The translations under genes were made by a program, and so were the position numbers. A stretch of 64,000 bases of DNA from Amphiura filiformis (lineage: Eukaryota > Echinodermata > Ophiuroidea > Amphilepidida > Amphiuridae), in NCBI RefSeq assembly GCF_039555335.1, contig NC_092646.1, forward strand, positions 35,431,380-35,495,379, in the 5' to 3' direction. A model generated the notes under the pieces. It was not told the DNA's origin. It searched no databases and saw nothing but the letters and a program-made list of their open reading frames with translations. Positions 46,630 through 57,547 of this stretch are shown piece by piece (positions within the stretch are counted from its first letter, which is position 1; each line of letters starts with the position of its first letter).

Positions 46630-47740
46630 TGAGGGGCAAAGCCAAATTATCGTCCCCATCCCGTCAATGTTTTGTCCCATTTTAAAGAAAAATCTTTTTC
46701 TTCCATGCTTTAAGGACACTTAACTCTTTGCCGTCCCCATTTGATCCCTGACCTCCCCCCCCCCCTACACCACTGTATGTATACAGTGTGTAAAGTCACA
46801 AGTTTTCAGACATTTCAAGTTCTCATAATATAAATATATATCTCAAAAAACACTGGACCAATACTGGGCTTGTTTTTACCCATTTTATTGCATTTCTCAT
46901 GTTGATTGGTCAGAAAATTTGGAAGTTGTTGTCGACAGCCGACATCAGAGTGGAACTAATTGATATGGGGAGCAGGGTTTTTACGAGCTCGGTGGTGAAA
47001 ATTCTCATCACGCGGTGTATTTTTCATCGGCGATGAGATTTGAGTTTCAAACAACAAAGGTTTCCATTTGGCTCAGAATAAAACTATTACTAAAATAAGA
47101 ATCCTTAGACCTTGCCTTTAAGATGCATTAAAATTTGAATGAGGCTACGTGCATCAAATTTGAGGACAGGTTTTGTATCCTTAATAGTCGATAATTATGT
47201 TTTGACCAAACCGAATTTGCGCAAAGCGTCATAAATACAGGTTCAAAATAAGTAATTGTATCCAGTTTGCTTTTAAATTTGGAAAACCTTTGGCCACGTG
47301 CCGCTTTTTCTTCTTTCTTTTTGGGGCGCCCGCTACGACGGGCTCCTATATTGGCTTGACTTTGCAAATGGTTTCAAATTTCGGTTTTTCTAGATTTACT
47401 TTGCACCTGTTTTGTTTAAAAGTATGTGCTTAGAGTAAATAACACAACTAACTTGGATTTGATTTTGATTGTATTACTGTTTACTAATATGCATTGAATG
47501 CAAGTAAAGTAGTTCTATATACAGCGGGAATTAACGCTTGAAATACGAAATTAATTTTAAAAAATGCCTTTTAGGTCTTCTAAAAACGCTTTTCATGAGA
47601 TGGCGCTATTATGAAACCAATCCTCTTATATATATCCACTGCAATAAATATGCTTTACATTTCCTAATCTTTCTTTGCTTACTATGCTAGTGTTTTTTTA
47701 TTACAGTTTACAGCATTTTTGTACGTGGAACTTTACTTAC
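46630..47740. other. Intron just below SLCO exon 6; no TM7 exon confirmed
   Basis: An open frame at 47128-47367 on the minus strand starts basic (GARRSGRPKKKEEK) and contains YFEPVFMTLC, faintly like the loop before TM7. It lacks an acceptor with a pyrimidine tract and does not continue as a helix. I do not call it an exon. Confidence 0.3.
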
Positions 47741-47947
47741 CACGGGCGACTTCCGTCAGTCCTTTTTCCTCGCTCGCCCGGAGAATATCCGTTACTTTTG
47801 TATCTTTCAGAACACCTTCTGCTACGTCTCTCAGCTCATTTGCTTCTTCCATTTTGTTGGTTTTCATTTTTCGGGGAAAGAAGAACATGGGGATTGTGAA
47901 AACCAACAAACAAATTCCATTTATGAGGAAGCCCAACCACCATGCAC
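47741..47947 (-). CDS. SLCO-like: SLCO exon 6: second half of signature, TM6, intracellular loop
   Basis: Phase 1 to phase 1, 207 bp. The acceptor is TTTTTTTCGCAG and the donor is CGTG|GTAAGT. It begins GAWWLGFL, completing D-x-R-W-I-G-A-W-W-x-G-F-L, the superfamily signature. TM6 (GICLLVFTIPMFFFP) follows, then a long charged cytosolic segment (PRKMKTNKMEEANELRD and onward to TEVARG). This is the large central intracellular loop between the two six-helix halves. A donor in phase 1 means the next exon must supply two bases of a codon. Confidence 0.95.
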
Positions 47948-49860
47948 CTGCGAAAAAAATTGTACGAAATCTATCCATGTAAAAATGACCAGGGATTTGA
48001 GAACGGCGCAAGTAGCCCTACTACAGGGCCTTTTTTACACACTATACTCCGAGACACTGATTAAAACACAGTGACAGCTCACAACCTAGTGACCGCTCCC
48101 TCCCCCTTCCCCCACCCCGAGAAGAAATCACCTGTCATTTTGACCCCTCAAATTGTTATGCATCAATTTTAAACAAGGAAATGTTACTCATACGCAACTT
48201 TACACTAACGGTGTACCGTAGTCAATAATTGCATAATTCGAGGGTTGACAAACAGAAGGCCTTAACTCAAAAAGTGCCTTTTTGAGAAAAATTAGTAAAA
48301 ATTATATTTTGCATTGAGATGTGACAAAGTATTATTGTGCTATAGATGCAATAGGAAGTTGAATTGAGTTAAGGCTTATGATTTTAAAAATCTGTGGGTA
48401 TTACATATTATTTTGGTACCAAAATCTCAAAATAGCCAAAAGTGAGTTAAGACCTTCTGTTTGTCAACCCTCGAATTATAATATTGTCACCATGATCGTG
48501 CACTTCTGGATAAAAGCAAGTGATTGAGCATAAACCTTCCTTGTGGTGTATAGAACTGTTTTAGAAGGGGTGCCAAAATTCGGAGTTGTTATTAATTACA
48601 TCAAAGGCCACGTCCCCTTTTTAGGGGTAAATAAAATCAAGTTGCTCCGATCAAGTTGTAAACTCAACCGCTTCCTCAGGGTTGTACGATATTAGCCCAA
48701 ACAGTTTCAAAGGTCAACAAATTTTTCTACCGGTGTAAAATTTTCAACATGTTCCGATTTCAACGAATACTAAAATTACTTTAAAATTGTCTACATGACA
48801 TATGATTAATAATTATAGTTTTCCATACACATATCATGATGCTTAGTTTCAGCGGGGTGAGAGGTCAAGGGTTAACCACTTTACAGTTTACCTCTACCTC
48901 ATATTTTTAAAACTAAACTTTGTGGCTACAGCAAACTCTACTCTTTTCATCCCTGTGTCAGGACAGACATTTTGAGACAGTTCGTTGAACAAGAGTATGT
49001 TAAAAATTTAAACTACAGCTAACTACGTAGAAAAGTTTGTCGACCTTTGATCTATTTGGGCTCGTATTGTACAACCAAAGCATCTTAGACACAATACTGA
49101 TTATTCAGGTTTCTCTGCCAGAAAAAAATATATCAGAACTTGAATTCTCTCCTGAGGTTAGTATCTGTCAATGAGGTGACCAGATCACCAGGATATATAG
49201 TTAGTGGCAGTATACACAGTTGGGTCAATGAGTTACATAAAATGACCTTGTGTGGTGTTTATAGTTCCCAGGAAGTAAGGTTTGCAATCTGTGGTTAAAT
49301 GTTGGTAACTCACTACAAGAGTTATTACCGTCGATTTGGTTGAAAAAGGAGGTGAGACATGATCAATTCTGTTCAGACAGTGAAACCTAACCCCCTACAA
49401 ATGCGGCATGGCCTATGACGTCATTAGCGTGACAAATTTTCAAGCACCAATTCTAAGATTCCCCTAAGACAAGCCCCAGCGGATGTTTAAAGACATTCCC
49501 ATAACCCAATGGGGTTTCTGACCTTGCTATGTCTGGCTTTTGTACACAAGCAGCACAGTTGACTATACCTTGCATTAGGATTGTGTGCAAATATCTGGTG
49601 TTTTCATCCTTTTATTTAATATTCAAAACATTGAGACTTATGAATAAAATTAATGCAGTGGGACAATATGAATGTTTCCTGTAAGAAAGTCAAATATAAG
49701 TTATAAGTCTCAACTATTAGCTCGTTGGCTGCAGTTTTAAAATTACCATTTTCTGTGTGTGGTAATGGGGACTTTGCCTTTAAAATTAGGTTATATTGAT
49801 CAAATTTCCCAATCATAGTGCATTGTAGGAATGCCTTTAAACCTCCTCTGGACAAGCCCA
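47948..49860. other. SLCO intron between exons 6 and 5
   Basis: An inverted pair lies at 48234-48320 and 48365-48480 (ATTCGAGGGTTGACAAACAG, then AAGGCCTTAACTC / GAGTTAAGACCTTCTGTTTG, then TCAACCCTCGAATT). This indicates a hairpin MITE of about 250 bases. Otherwise unassigned. Confidence 0.55.
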
Positions 49861-49862
49861 TT

Positions 49863-50012
49863 GGCCTTTTTTAAGTATGTCGGGAACAAAAGGAGAGGGC
49901 GTACTTTGGTTTGGGTATTCTTTTGTATGGTTCTCAGTTGACAAAAGATTACCCAAATCAAAGTACGCCCTCTCCTTTTGTGCCCGCCATATTTCAAAAA
50001 GGCTATTACCCA
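49863..50012. mobile_element. Hairpin MITE close to SLCO exon 5
   Basis: GGAACAAAAGGAGAGGGCGT plus ACTTTGGTTTGGGTA is mirrored by TACCCAAATCAAAGTACGCC plus CTCTCCTTTTGTGCC. Arms are about 50 bases around a 30-base loop, ending 140 bases from the GC donor of exon 5. Confidence 0.75.
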
Positions 50013-50152
50013 AAAGTGCATGGTCAATATAATTATTGACCCCATATATAAAGGGAAAAGAATAAAAGGTGCCTGCTCGACTATTCTTATTCCGATATCA
50101 GTGTCATCAGCGTTGGGTCACATTTTCTTGTTCTCACAAAATTATTACTTGC

Positions 50153-50293
50153 CTATCCATCTGGTATCGTACTGTGGTATATTTGGAATATCCTCGGGCT
50201 TCAGACGATCAAAATCCACAAACAGAGAATTTGTGAAGGAGCTTACCAGAAATCCGACGATACCTCCACCCAGTTGTCCGAAAAACACAACAG
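50153..50293 (-). CDS. SLCO-like: SLCO exon 5: TM5 and first half of the OATP signature; GC donor
   Basis: Phase 1 to phase 1, 141 bp. The acceptor is TTTGTAATTGCAG. It encodes TM5 (VVFFGQLGGGIVGFLVSSF) and then FVDFDRLKPEDIPNIPQYDTRWI-G. The last five residues are the first part of the OATP signature. The exon end reads ATAG|GCAAGT, a GC donor with otherwise perfect consensus. The next exon restores the expected glycine (G|GT) and continues AWWLGFL, so the junction is well supported. No GT donor nearby preserves the frame. Confidence 0.93.
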
Positions 50294-50330
50294 CTGCAAT
50301 TACAAATTTGGTAATAAAGCTGCAAAAACT

Positions 50331-50420
50331 GTTTTGATGAATCCAAGTGTGTGAAAATATTGGATCCAAAACATAATAATGATCGAATTGGATGCTTTAC
50401 GTCCAAGTATTGGTCTCGCT
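50331..50420 (-). repeat. 85-bp repeat before the acceptor of exon 5
   Basis: GTTTTGATGAATCCAAGTGT and GTGAAAATATTGGATCCAAA, then ATTGGATGCTTTACG, match 52861-52950 almost exactly. It ends 38 bases from the acceptor, so it could include the branch point. Confidence 0.8.
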
Positions 50421-50675
50421 ATGAGTTTTAAAATATTGGATGGGAAATGTCTTGGATTGTTCCAGTTATAGTTTTGACCAATAATCATATTTTTGCTATA
50501 AAGGGTATTTATTTTATTTACGTGTACAATCCTCATTTAGGCAGATTAAGGGTAAATTTGACAAATTGTTTGAATCTTACTAGGAGTTATTTTGAAAGTC
50601 AAATTACGCGGATACTTATAACAGTTATACATGAGTGGCCCAGACCTGGAACTTCACCTCAAACTTATACATTAC

Positions 50676-50817
50676 CCGTATAAGAAAGTATTTTGCTTTT
50701 GCCCACTGCATCTTCAATGTAAGTAATGGTTAGTGGCATTACGCATCCAGACCCAGCACCGATCAAAATCTGTCCAATGACCACCCATATCACCGAAATA
50801 GAAACGTCTCTCTCCCC
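50676..50817 (-). CDS. SLCO-like: SLCO exon 4: TM4 and approach to TM5
   Basis: Phase 0 to phase 1, 142 bp. The acceptor is TTTTTTGTTCAAAG and the donor is ACGG|GTAATG. It encodes ISVIWVVIGQILIGAGSG, then PLTITYIEDAVGKSKILSYT. The GQ-L-G-G-G pattern and the TYIEDAV/YIDD motif are hallmarks of TM4 and the following loop of OATPs. The start was chosen because phase 0 matches exon 3 and the reading frame is uninterrupted. The acceptor tract is weaker than in the other exons. Confidence 0.92.
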
Positions 50818-51089
50818 CTTTGAACAAAAAATAAAGTCATACAGAGTCATAAATGGCCTCTGGCGTTTTGGCTCGGATAACTCCAATCAAACCGGAATTT
50901 GCGAAGCGGCATACTGGAAGCGAGGACGATTGTGTAGGATATCTGTTAGTAGCTACACAATTGCCTTCGCTTTCAATTTTCCGCTTCGATAATTCCGTCA
51001 TGATTGGTGCTGATAGATACTATAGCGAACTATAGTTAGGGTAACAAAAACGATTGGTAAGAAAGTCTACTAGATGGCCTGAATTAGTC

Positions 51090-52010
51090 AAATCGTCTGT
51101 GAAAATAAAAATGGCGAAATTGCGACAAGAACTGTCGATGTCATGTCACCCTTCTGTTGAAACTACAATTTCAGGCATGTCTTCATACGGATTCTGGTCT
51201 AATTTTGGCATTTGAGATGGTTCTATGCTTTCTCTAGTGAAGACACTCTGCGGTCATGGTGTGGCCTTATCATTATCCTTCGTGAGGGTGACATAACCTT
51301 TATCACTGGGACCACTGTCACACATTGACTGTGTTGTCTTTCCTTTTCGATCTAACAAAGCATATGGTATATCAGATGGTTTTGTTTTACCATACTTTGG
51401 TAGTCTTTGTATTGGGTCCAATGGTCTTCTCTACCAGATAATTTAGCACGGGCATAAAACTTCTCTTTCTTCCGAATCTTCTTCTTGAGGCTGTTTGTGA
51501 ACCATGGCGCACCTTTGTGCCAGTCTAGGTCTTGTGTGGTACATGTTTGTCAATTAAGGACACTTAAGGAGTTCGCAAAAAACTTCCAGGTTTCCTCCAC
51601 TGTTCTTTCTTGGGAGATCAGTACCAGTGAATTTGTCCGCAATCTCTCTTGCATTTTGTCCCAATTCTTCTTCGTTAACACTCTTCCACAATGACAGGCT
51701 TCTTAGGGATATCAACTTTGGTGTTCAAAACAGCAAGGACAGCTTGGTGGTCACCGATTCCTGGGTGTGGTCTGATTGAGTGAAGAAGGGAATGATGACT
51801 CGTAAACAGGAGATCCAGGATGTTTTCGGTACCGTTTGCATGTCTTCTGGTGATGAAAAGTGCTTTCTGGGTAAGAAGATGGCCATTTACAATAAGCCAA
51901 ATCGACATTGGAAGTTTGCAATGCATTGTGGAACAGTTTTTGCAGTTTTGGGACGTGGTTGCCAGTTCTTTTTCCAAGAAGATCGCCAAAATTGATTCAC
52001 AATTATTGCT
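51090..52010 (-). mobile_element. Degraded LINE fragment: endonuclease end to the start of reverse transcriptase
   Basis: On the minus strand, from high to low coordinate: ILDLLFTSHHSLLHSIRPHP then GIGDHQAVLAVLNTK is the C-terminal end of an AP-type endonuclease (LDLVFTN...GISDHxAV). VSLIDKHVP, then APWFTNSLKKKIRKKEKFYA with WTQYKDYQSMV, is the connector typical of CR1/L2/Jockey elements. VFTRESIEPSQMP with PYEDMPEIVVSTEG precedes the reverse transcriptase. Frameshifts and stops separate these parts. It lies in the intron between SLCO exons 4 and 3. Confidence 0.85.
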
Positions 52011-52554
52011 ACACATAATACTGCCAGTTTTATAAGCGTACTTACAGATACCACAGGGCTATTTCAGTCCCGGATTTCGGTTCACGGCCTCGTGGACGGC
52101 TTGTAGACTTTGGCGGAGTTGTGGGTTTAGGCTGATATCTCCAGCAAGTATATAAATTTATCAAGATGAGCAGTGGCAGTCTACCACGAGGGTAGCCCCC
52201 CCAAAAAAAAAGGTGGACCTGTAGTATAGTCCACCTCCCGGTTTATTATTTGTGGCGCAGGTTTATGCGCCACAAATAATAAAAGTGTCAATAATGCTCC
52301 AGGACTAGTTACTGAAAGAATCCCGGGTGTCTCTCTCTCCCTCTGGTTGAAGGTATACGGGGATGTGCCATTGTTTGGGGTACCTTTTCAGCGATTTTGG
52401 CATAGTCGAAGGGTGGAATTTCAGTGAACACCCATGTGCCCAATTGGGCGCATTTGGCAAAAGTGTCCTTAAAAGCGCCCAATTAGGGTAGCAAAAACAG
52501 CAAAAAGTAGGTATAGAGAAAGACCCCCCCCCCCCCCCGAAACGAATCGCTTAC

Positions 52555-52724
52555 CTGGCAAAACTCTGACGATTGGTTTTTCATCCTTAAATTTCGATCA
52601 TCAGCGGAGCAGAGAAATTTACTCAGCAAATCTGATGAAGCATTCTTATCATTGGTCAGAAAATCGTTAGTATCAAATGGCTTGTTCAAGTAGTGGGGTA
52701 AGGTACACAAAAGATTTCCTATTA
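52555..52724 (-). CDS. SLCO-like: SLCO exon 3: rest of TM3 and extracellular loop 2
   Basis: The acceptor is TTTTGCTGCAG and the donor is CAG|GTAAGC; phase 1 to phase 0, 170 bp. The split codon joins exon 2 as valine. It reads through the conserved LPHYL at the end of TM3, which matches the LPHF/LPHY motif of OATPs. A hydrophilic extracellular segment follows, with two cysteines (LCSADD and EFCQ) and NAS and NQS sequons. Its length and cysteine content fit extracellular loop 2. A run of C bases lies just past the donor on the plus strand (52523-52538). Confidence 0.93.
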
Positions 52725-52860
52725 CTGCAGCAAAAAATATGGTGGAATAAAACATTGTTATTAATACACATTCATGAACACTTGAGAAAGTTCCTGTAAT
52801 CTTATTGGTTCTCATCTGTGTGATATGACATGATATATCACGGTTCAGCAATAACCATTA

Positions 52861-52950
52861 TTATGTTTTGATGAATCCAAGTGTGTGAAAATATTGGATC
52901 CAAAACATAATTAATAATGATATAATTGGATGCTTTACGCCCAATATTAA
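52861..52950 (-). repeat. 85-bp repeat before exon 3 (second copy)
   Basis: Near-identical to 50331-50420, same orientation relative to the gene. It lies 137 bases upstream of the exon 3 acceptor, with a small AATTAAT insertion relative to the other copy. Confidence 0.8.
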
Positions 52951-53432
52951 AAGGAGGACCTTGCACAGATGATAATTCCCAAAGACTAAAGTGGAATAGT
53001 GTGGAACAAGACCTGTTTCTTCTTAAAGAAAGTGCGTGAAAAGTAAAAAGCAGCACCGTTTTGTAAATTATCATCTGTTCAACGATTCTCACAGATTTCT
53101 TGTGCTGGGTGCCAATTATTGGGCTGTGAATGTGGTCCAGGAAGCTGCTCCATATCAGTGCATTTTGCTGTTGTGTCAGTTGGACAGCTGCTTGGTTACA
53201 GACATGTGTTTAGAGTAGAGTATTGAGGCAATCCTCTGTGTAATTTTTGGTTACTTTTGATGGACAGGATTGTAAGATATGACCGTTTCTGTGCATATCA
53301 TAGAGGGGAGGATGGGGAAGAAAATTACATTCACACGTTGAAAGTGTACCATCATTTTTTTACTCTTCCATTTACCATTTACACAGGGCAAATATTGACG
53401 ATGACCCTATCCACCCCCTTTAATGCACATAC

Positions 53433-53658
53433 CACTTAATGTACCAGCTCCAGCAATCCATCGAGGTCGGTGGGATTTGTAGCCAAAATAAGAACCAACA
53501 ACGATCACACATATTAATGCCAGATCATTCACGATCGCCAAGACTCCTGATTCCAAACTCGACAACTTGAACTGTCGTTCAATGGTGGGTAAGGAAGCAT
53601 TTAAGTACGTTTCCCCGCCGAGAAACAAATAGATAAGGCTGATGTTCAACACGAACAG
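53433..53658 (-). CDS. SLCO-like: SLCO exon 2: TM1, TM2 and start of TM3
   Basis: The acceptor is a pyrimidine run ending TTTTTCAG and the donor is AGTG|GTATGT. The exon has 75 codons plus one base, phase 0 to phase 1. TM1 starts LFVLNISLIYLFLGG and is followed by the family-typical stretch SLPTIERQFKLSS-ESG, which precedes TM2. TM2 ends in SYFGYKSHRPRWIAGAG. The GxxSHRPRWI loop between TM2 and TM3 is strongly conserved in OATPs and in the wider major facilitator fold. NAS after TM1 is a possible N-glycosylation site. Confidence 0.95.
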
Positions 53659-53939
53659 CTGAAAAAGGGAAAGAGAGAGAAAGAGATCTTAATATGAATT
53701 TCGTTTTTGTAGATTTGAATGGCGCTTTCAACTCATAAGGTTATTTGCGCCAGTACTCACTCCTTTGTCAAATTGCACCTGTATAATTATCTTAATTCAG
53801 TCATAAAACATTATATGGTCGAATCCAACGAAAAGTGTACACGGCATGTTCAGGGCCATAACTTAAAAGTATTAATCAATTGGCATTCGTTTTTGTATTG
53901 TGTTTATTTGCCTTGATCATACGCTTCGCGCCATATATA

Positions 53940-56100
53940 ATAAGACCCCCTTCTGTGAGAAACTTAGACACAGAGACCCCAAAGCATGCTATTTTTACCC
54001 ATTTTTTCAAAATATTTCTTTAAGTATTTTTAAAAACATATAAATCAGTTATGAAAAGAAGTCATTGGATTGAATCTAAATTGATTTCCTGAAAGGTGTG
54101 TATTCAAAGATTGCCTGTTCAATTTTTCACATATTTGTACATAATTATGAATTTTTTGTGATAATTTTTTGAGTGGTATTTTTTACATTACCTACGAATA
54201 CAATTTTCATAGCACTAGATATATCTTTAAAAATGGAAATCACTAATAAATGCGCAATTGATACAAGCTTTGATATGTCCAATACTGAAATGCATTGCAT
54301 TCGGACATCTTTATTATTGTGTTTAGCTGCCAGAAATTCTAAATGGCACAAAGTTAGGTTAGGTAAACAATATGCATTACCTCCGAATACAAGTTAAAAG
54401 CTGTGCCATTTCCACAAAGTGAGAGAATAGTAAACAATAGTTAAGCAATAGGTGCAGGGTAATACACTCTTTATTTCTACCAAGTTTCAATAGCCTGCGT
54501 TTAAATATTTCTGAGATGTCAACAATAAAAGCAAGTATTCGTAGGTAAATTTCGGTAACCGAATGTTACCTACGAATACAATTGATTTATCATGACAGTA
54601 TTGTGAAACACCGCCATTCATGCCAATGCCCATATTGGTACATAACAAAGGCCTGTATGTTTGCTATCAAATCATATGTCAATGAAAGTTGCGAATTCAC
54701 ATACATGCCCACCATGCAAAACTGAATACGGCTTAATTGGTGAAAAATATGTACTGAAATAGACGACGGTCTGCTCATTTGAAAGAAAAATCAGATTCAA
54801 AGAAGATTAGAAGGGATAAATACTTGGATTTGTCAACTGTCATGTGTGCTTCATTTTAAATGTTTACCGACCTTCTGGTTTCTGAGTAATTTGTGTCCAA
54901 ATTGATTTATTCGAAGGTAACTTTTGACGTTTTCGCTAAGGTTACCTACGAATACCATGGAAAAAACGACTGTTCTCACTGTCTCATGATCTAGACAACA
55001 CAGTGATGGACCCTGGTATAAAGCTAATTGTAGTTGCCCTCAAACGAAAGGCCACAAGACGTAACTGACTCCAAGATGGACTTCACAAGTCTGCAATAAC
55101 GGTTTTAAGCGATTTGTGTGCAATTAAGCAAATTAAAGTCACTTTAGTGCCTTTGTTTCTTACTTCAACCCTCTTTCAACCGCTGTGAACCGACATTATT
55201 AATACATGATAGGGTCTAAAGTATCAATAAACGCACATAAAGAAAATAATACATTCAAAGTGCTTTATAAAATGAAGTTTTGATTGTGATATCCACCAAA
55301 AGTCTAATTCTTACCTACAAATACTGAAATGTTACTTACGAATACAGCATAATACATGACATGTGTAATGAAGTGTCTCTACCAATGGAAATTAATTGTC
55401 AAAAACTTTAAGCGGTACCCCAGGACACTATTATTACCCATATACGGATTCATTCAACAATGATTTATTATGTAAAATTGCTGATTAACTACTTGTATAT
55501 CAAAATGAAGTGTTCAAAATCTTGCTAAAAGCATCAACATTTTTTGATCTAAGGTAATATCATTTATTCATTTGGACGTACCATCTGAAAGAGATCTAAA
55601 ACTACCATTTTATTAATTCATTACCAAAATAGCAAAATTTAAACCTCTAAACTCAATATAGATATTGTTAAATCGCTCATGTTACCTACGAATACCCGGG
55701 TATCTTCACCTTTTCATTGTATAAAGCGTTAGGTGTATGCGTATAATTCCTAATATTCTTGAAAACATATATCCTACTCGTTCTAATACAATGTGTAAAT
55801 TGATTCATACTCATTTGATAAATAAAATACAGAAACTGACCTAAACTTCATTTTCAAAAATAAACTAGCATAAATTGACTAAGATCATATTGATCGCGTT
55901 ATAAAAATAAAAACAAATATTTTCTGGTTGAGCTAGCATTTTCCTGACACCATGTGGTCTACATTACACGAAAAAAGCGTTAACATGGTTAATGGGAATA
56001 TTCCATTTGTTTTAGGTTGATTATTATTGCGATAGTGAAAGCATCCTAGTGGTATTCGTAGGTAACATTGGGTTTTGATATCACATTTACTATCACACGT
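53940..56100. repeat. Region with scattered GTTACCTACGAATAC motif
   Basis: The 14-15 base word occurs exactly or with one change at about 54188, 54378, 54566, 54941, 55311, 55331 and 55681. It is inverted at about 54536, 54909 and 56052. Spacing ranges from about 20 to 370 bases and the sequence between is AT-rich and not tandemly repeated. No coding signal. Confidence 0.75.
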
Positions 56101-56389
56101 CCTGGATTTATTTTTCAAGATTAGTAATGGCACTTTTGGTTCCTATAAGGCCAATATGTCATCAATCAATGGGCAAAAGGGAAAAATTGTGGAGACATTT
56201 TTATTTCGGACTTTTATTTTTGGCCCGTGGACACCTTTGGTTGGATTCGACCATATGCTTCACTGCGAATCTTAGTTATTTTCTATCAGCTTGATGCCAC
56301 GTTGTATATCATGATATGTCTCTTTCTGTAAACTCATACGGCGATTTCATTTCCATGCAGGCGTGTTTAAAAACCAAACGGTGTCTTTT

Positions 56390-56660
56390 CATAGCCACAT
56401 CAGGCTGAGTCCGCCGAGGAAGGGCTAGAACGTGGCCAAAACTTTACATGATCCTCCGCTAGCTGCCTTCCACACATCCAAGCCTGTTCCCCATTGCCCA
56501 AGTTAGAGTTACCCATCCGACACCTCGTGGAGGTTTGGGTTGAGTTGCCCATGAACAAATACTATGCCAGCTCTGCGGGCCTTGCCGGACTATTAATATG
56601 AAATTGACTATTAAATTGAATTAAATCGAATTGAATTGAATTGAATTGAATTGAAATGTC
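56390..56660 (+). repeat. Retroposon 3' end with (GAATT)n tail
   Basis: A GC-richer stretch (CTGAGTCCGCCGAGGAAGGG and so on) ends in a GAATTGAATTGAATTGAATT microsatellite at 56615-56656. A short-repeat tail after a GC-rich block is common for LINE or SINE 3' ends. Class not determined. Confidence 0.45.
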
Positions 56661-56789
56661 ATCGGCTGTGTATTTATACTCATGGGCAGTTACAGAATGG
56701 ATCCATGACAGGTGTTAAGTTCAGTCAAAATGAGACTTCAATTCACCTCACACTGCCAGAGTCGTAAGGCAGAGACTTCGGGAATTGGC

Positions 56790-57000
56790 TTTCTAAAAGT
56801 ACGTGTAAAGCAATTTTAAACTGATGTGAGATTGCGATTTCCAAACGTAGCATCGAACGTACGTGGAATCTATTCAAAAGCCCGTCACAGGAGAGTGGTT
56901 TTGAATTGATTTTCACTTACGTTCGATACGTTTGGAAATCGCAATCTCTCTATTGATTGAGAGCACGTACGCAATAAATAGTTCAAACAGCGAACGTCGA
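56790..57000. repeat. Inverted repeat CGATTTCCAAACGTA / TACGTTTGGAAATCGC
   Basis: TGAGATTGCGATTTCCAAACGTAGC at 56825 is mirrored at 56930-56952, with ACGTACGTGG/CGTACG words inside. A small hairpin of about 125 bases. Confidence 0.5.
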
Positions 57001-57270
57001 TCTTCGTTCAAATGACAAAAGCTCTCAGATGCATTATTATTATCTTTAGATTATTAGATCAACAAGTTAACATATGCCCCTTTCTATTTACAGGCTGAGT
57101 CAAAAAGAAGTAAACTCATATTTAAGAGGCTGTTACTAGAGATCTGTAAGGAATCTGCTATAAATGAAATATCGGAAAGAGCAAACTCTACACCTCTAAA
57201 TAAAAACAAAGAATTGTTGCAATTGCTCACAGCGGTAAAACTACAGAATACCCACCTCACCTCCGAACAC

Positions 57271-57310
57271 AGCGTTAGGGTTAGGGTTAGGATTAGGGTT
57301 AGGGTTAGGC
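57271..57310 (+). repeat. Short interstitial (TTAGGG)n tract
   Basis: Five to six TTAGGG units with one GATTAGGG variant. This is the vertebrate and deuterostome-type telomere repeat, here inside an intron, so it is not a chromosome end. Confidence 0.85.
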
Positions 57311-57547
57311 ACCCTGGGCGGGGTATTCTGCAGTTATTCCGTCATTTGGCCCTTCATTATAATGTAGTGCAGTGAGGTAAAATTCATATAATAAAAATTC
57401 CTTAAAAAGGAAATGGGCGTACCAAAGGAAACTGTCGATGGTGTAGGGTATTACCAATGTGATATAAGTATTGGGAGCACGTGGAAAGTATGACAATGTT
57501 CGATTAATTACATTGAAACGACTTTATTGAAACATACAGAAGACGGA

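Noticed and set aside
47128-47367. Possible TM7 exon of the transporter (contains YFEPVFMTLC)
   Set aside because: There is no pyrimidine-tract acceptor, no TM7-like helix follows, and the phase cannot be matched convincingly. The similarity is a few residues.
57271-57310. Chromosome end
   Set aside because: Only five to six units, with the host gene continuing on both sides.
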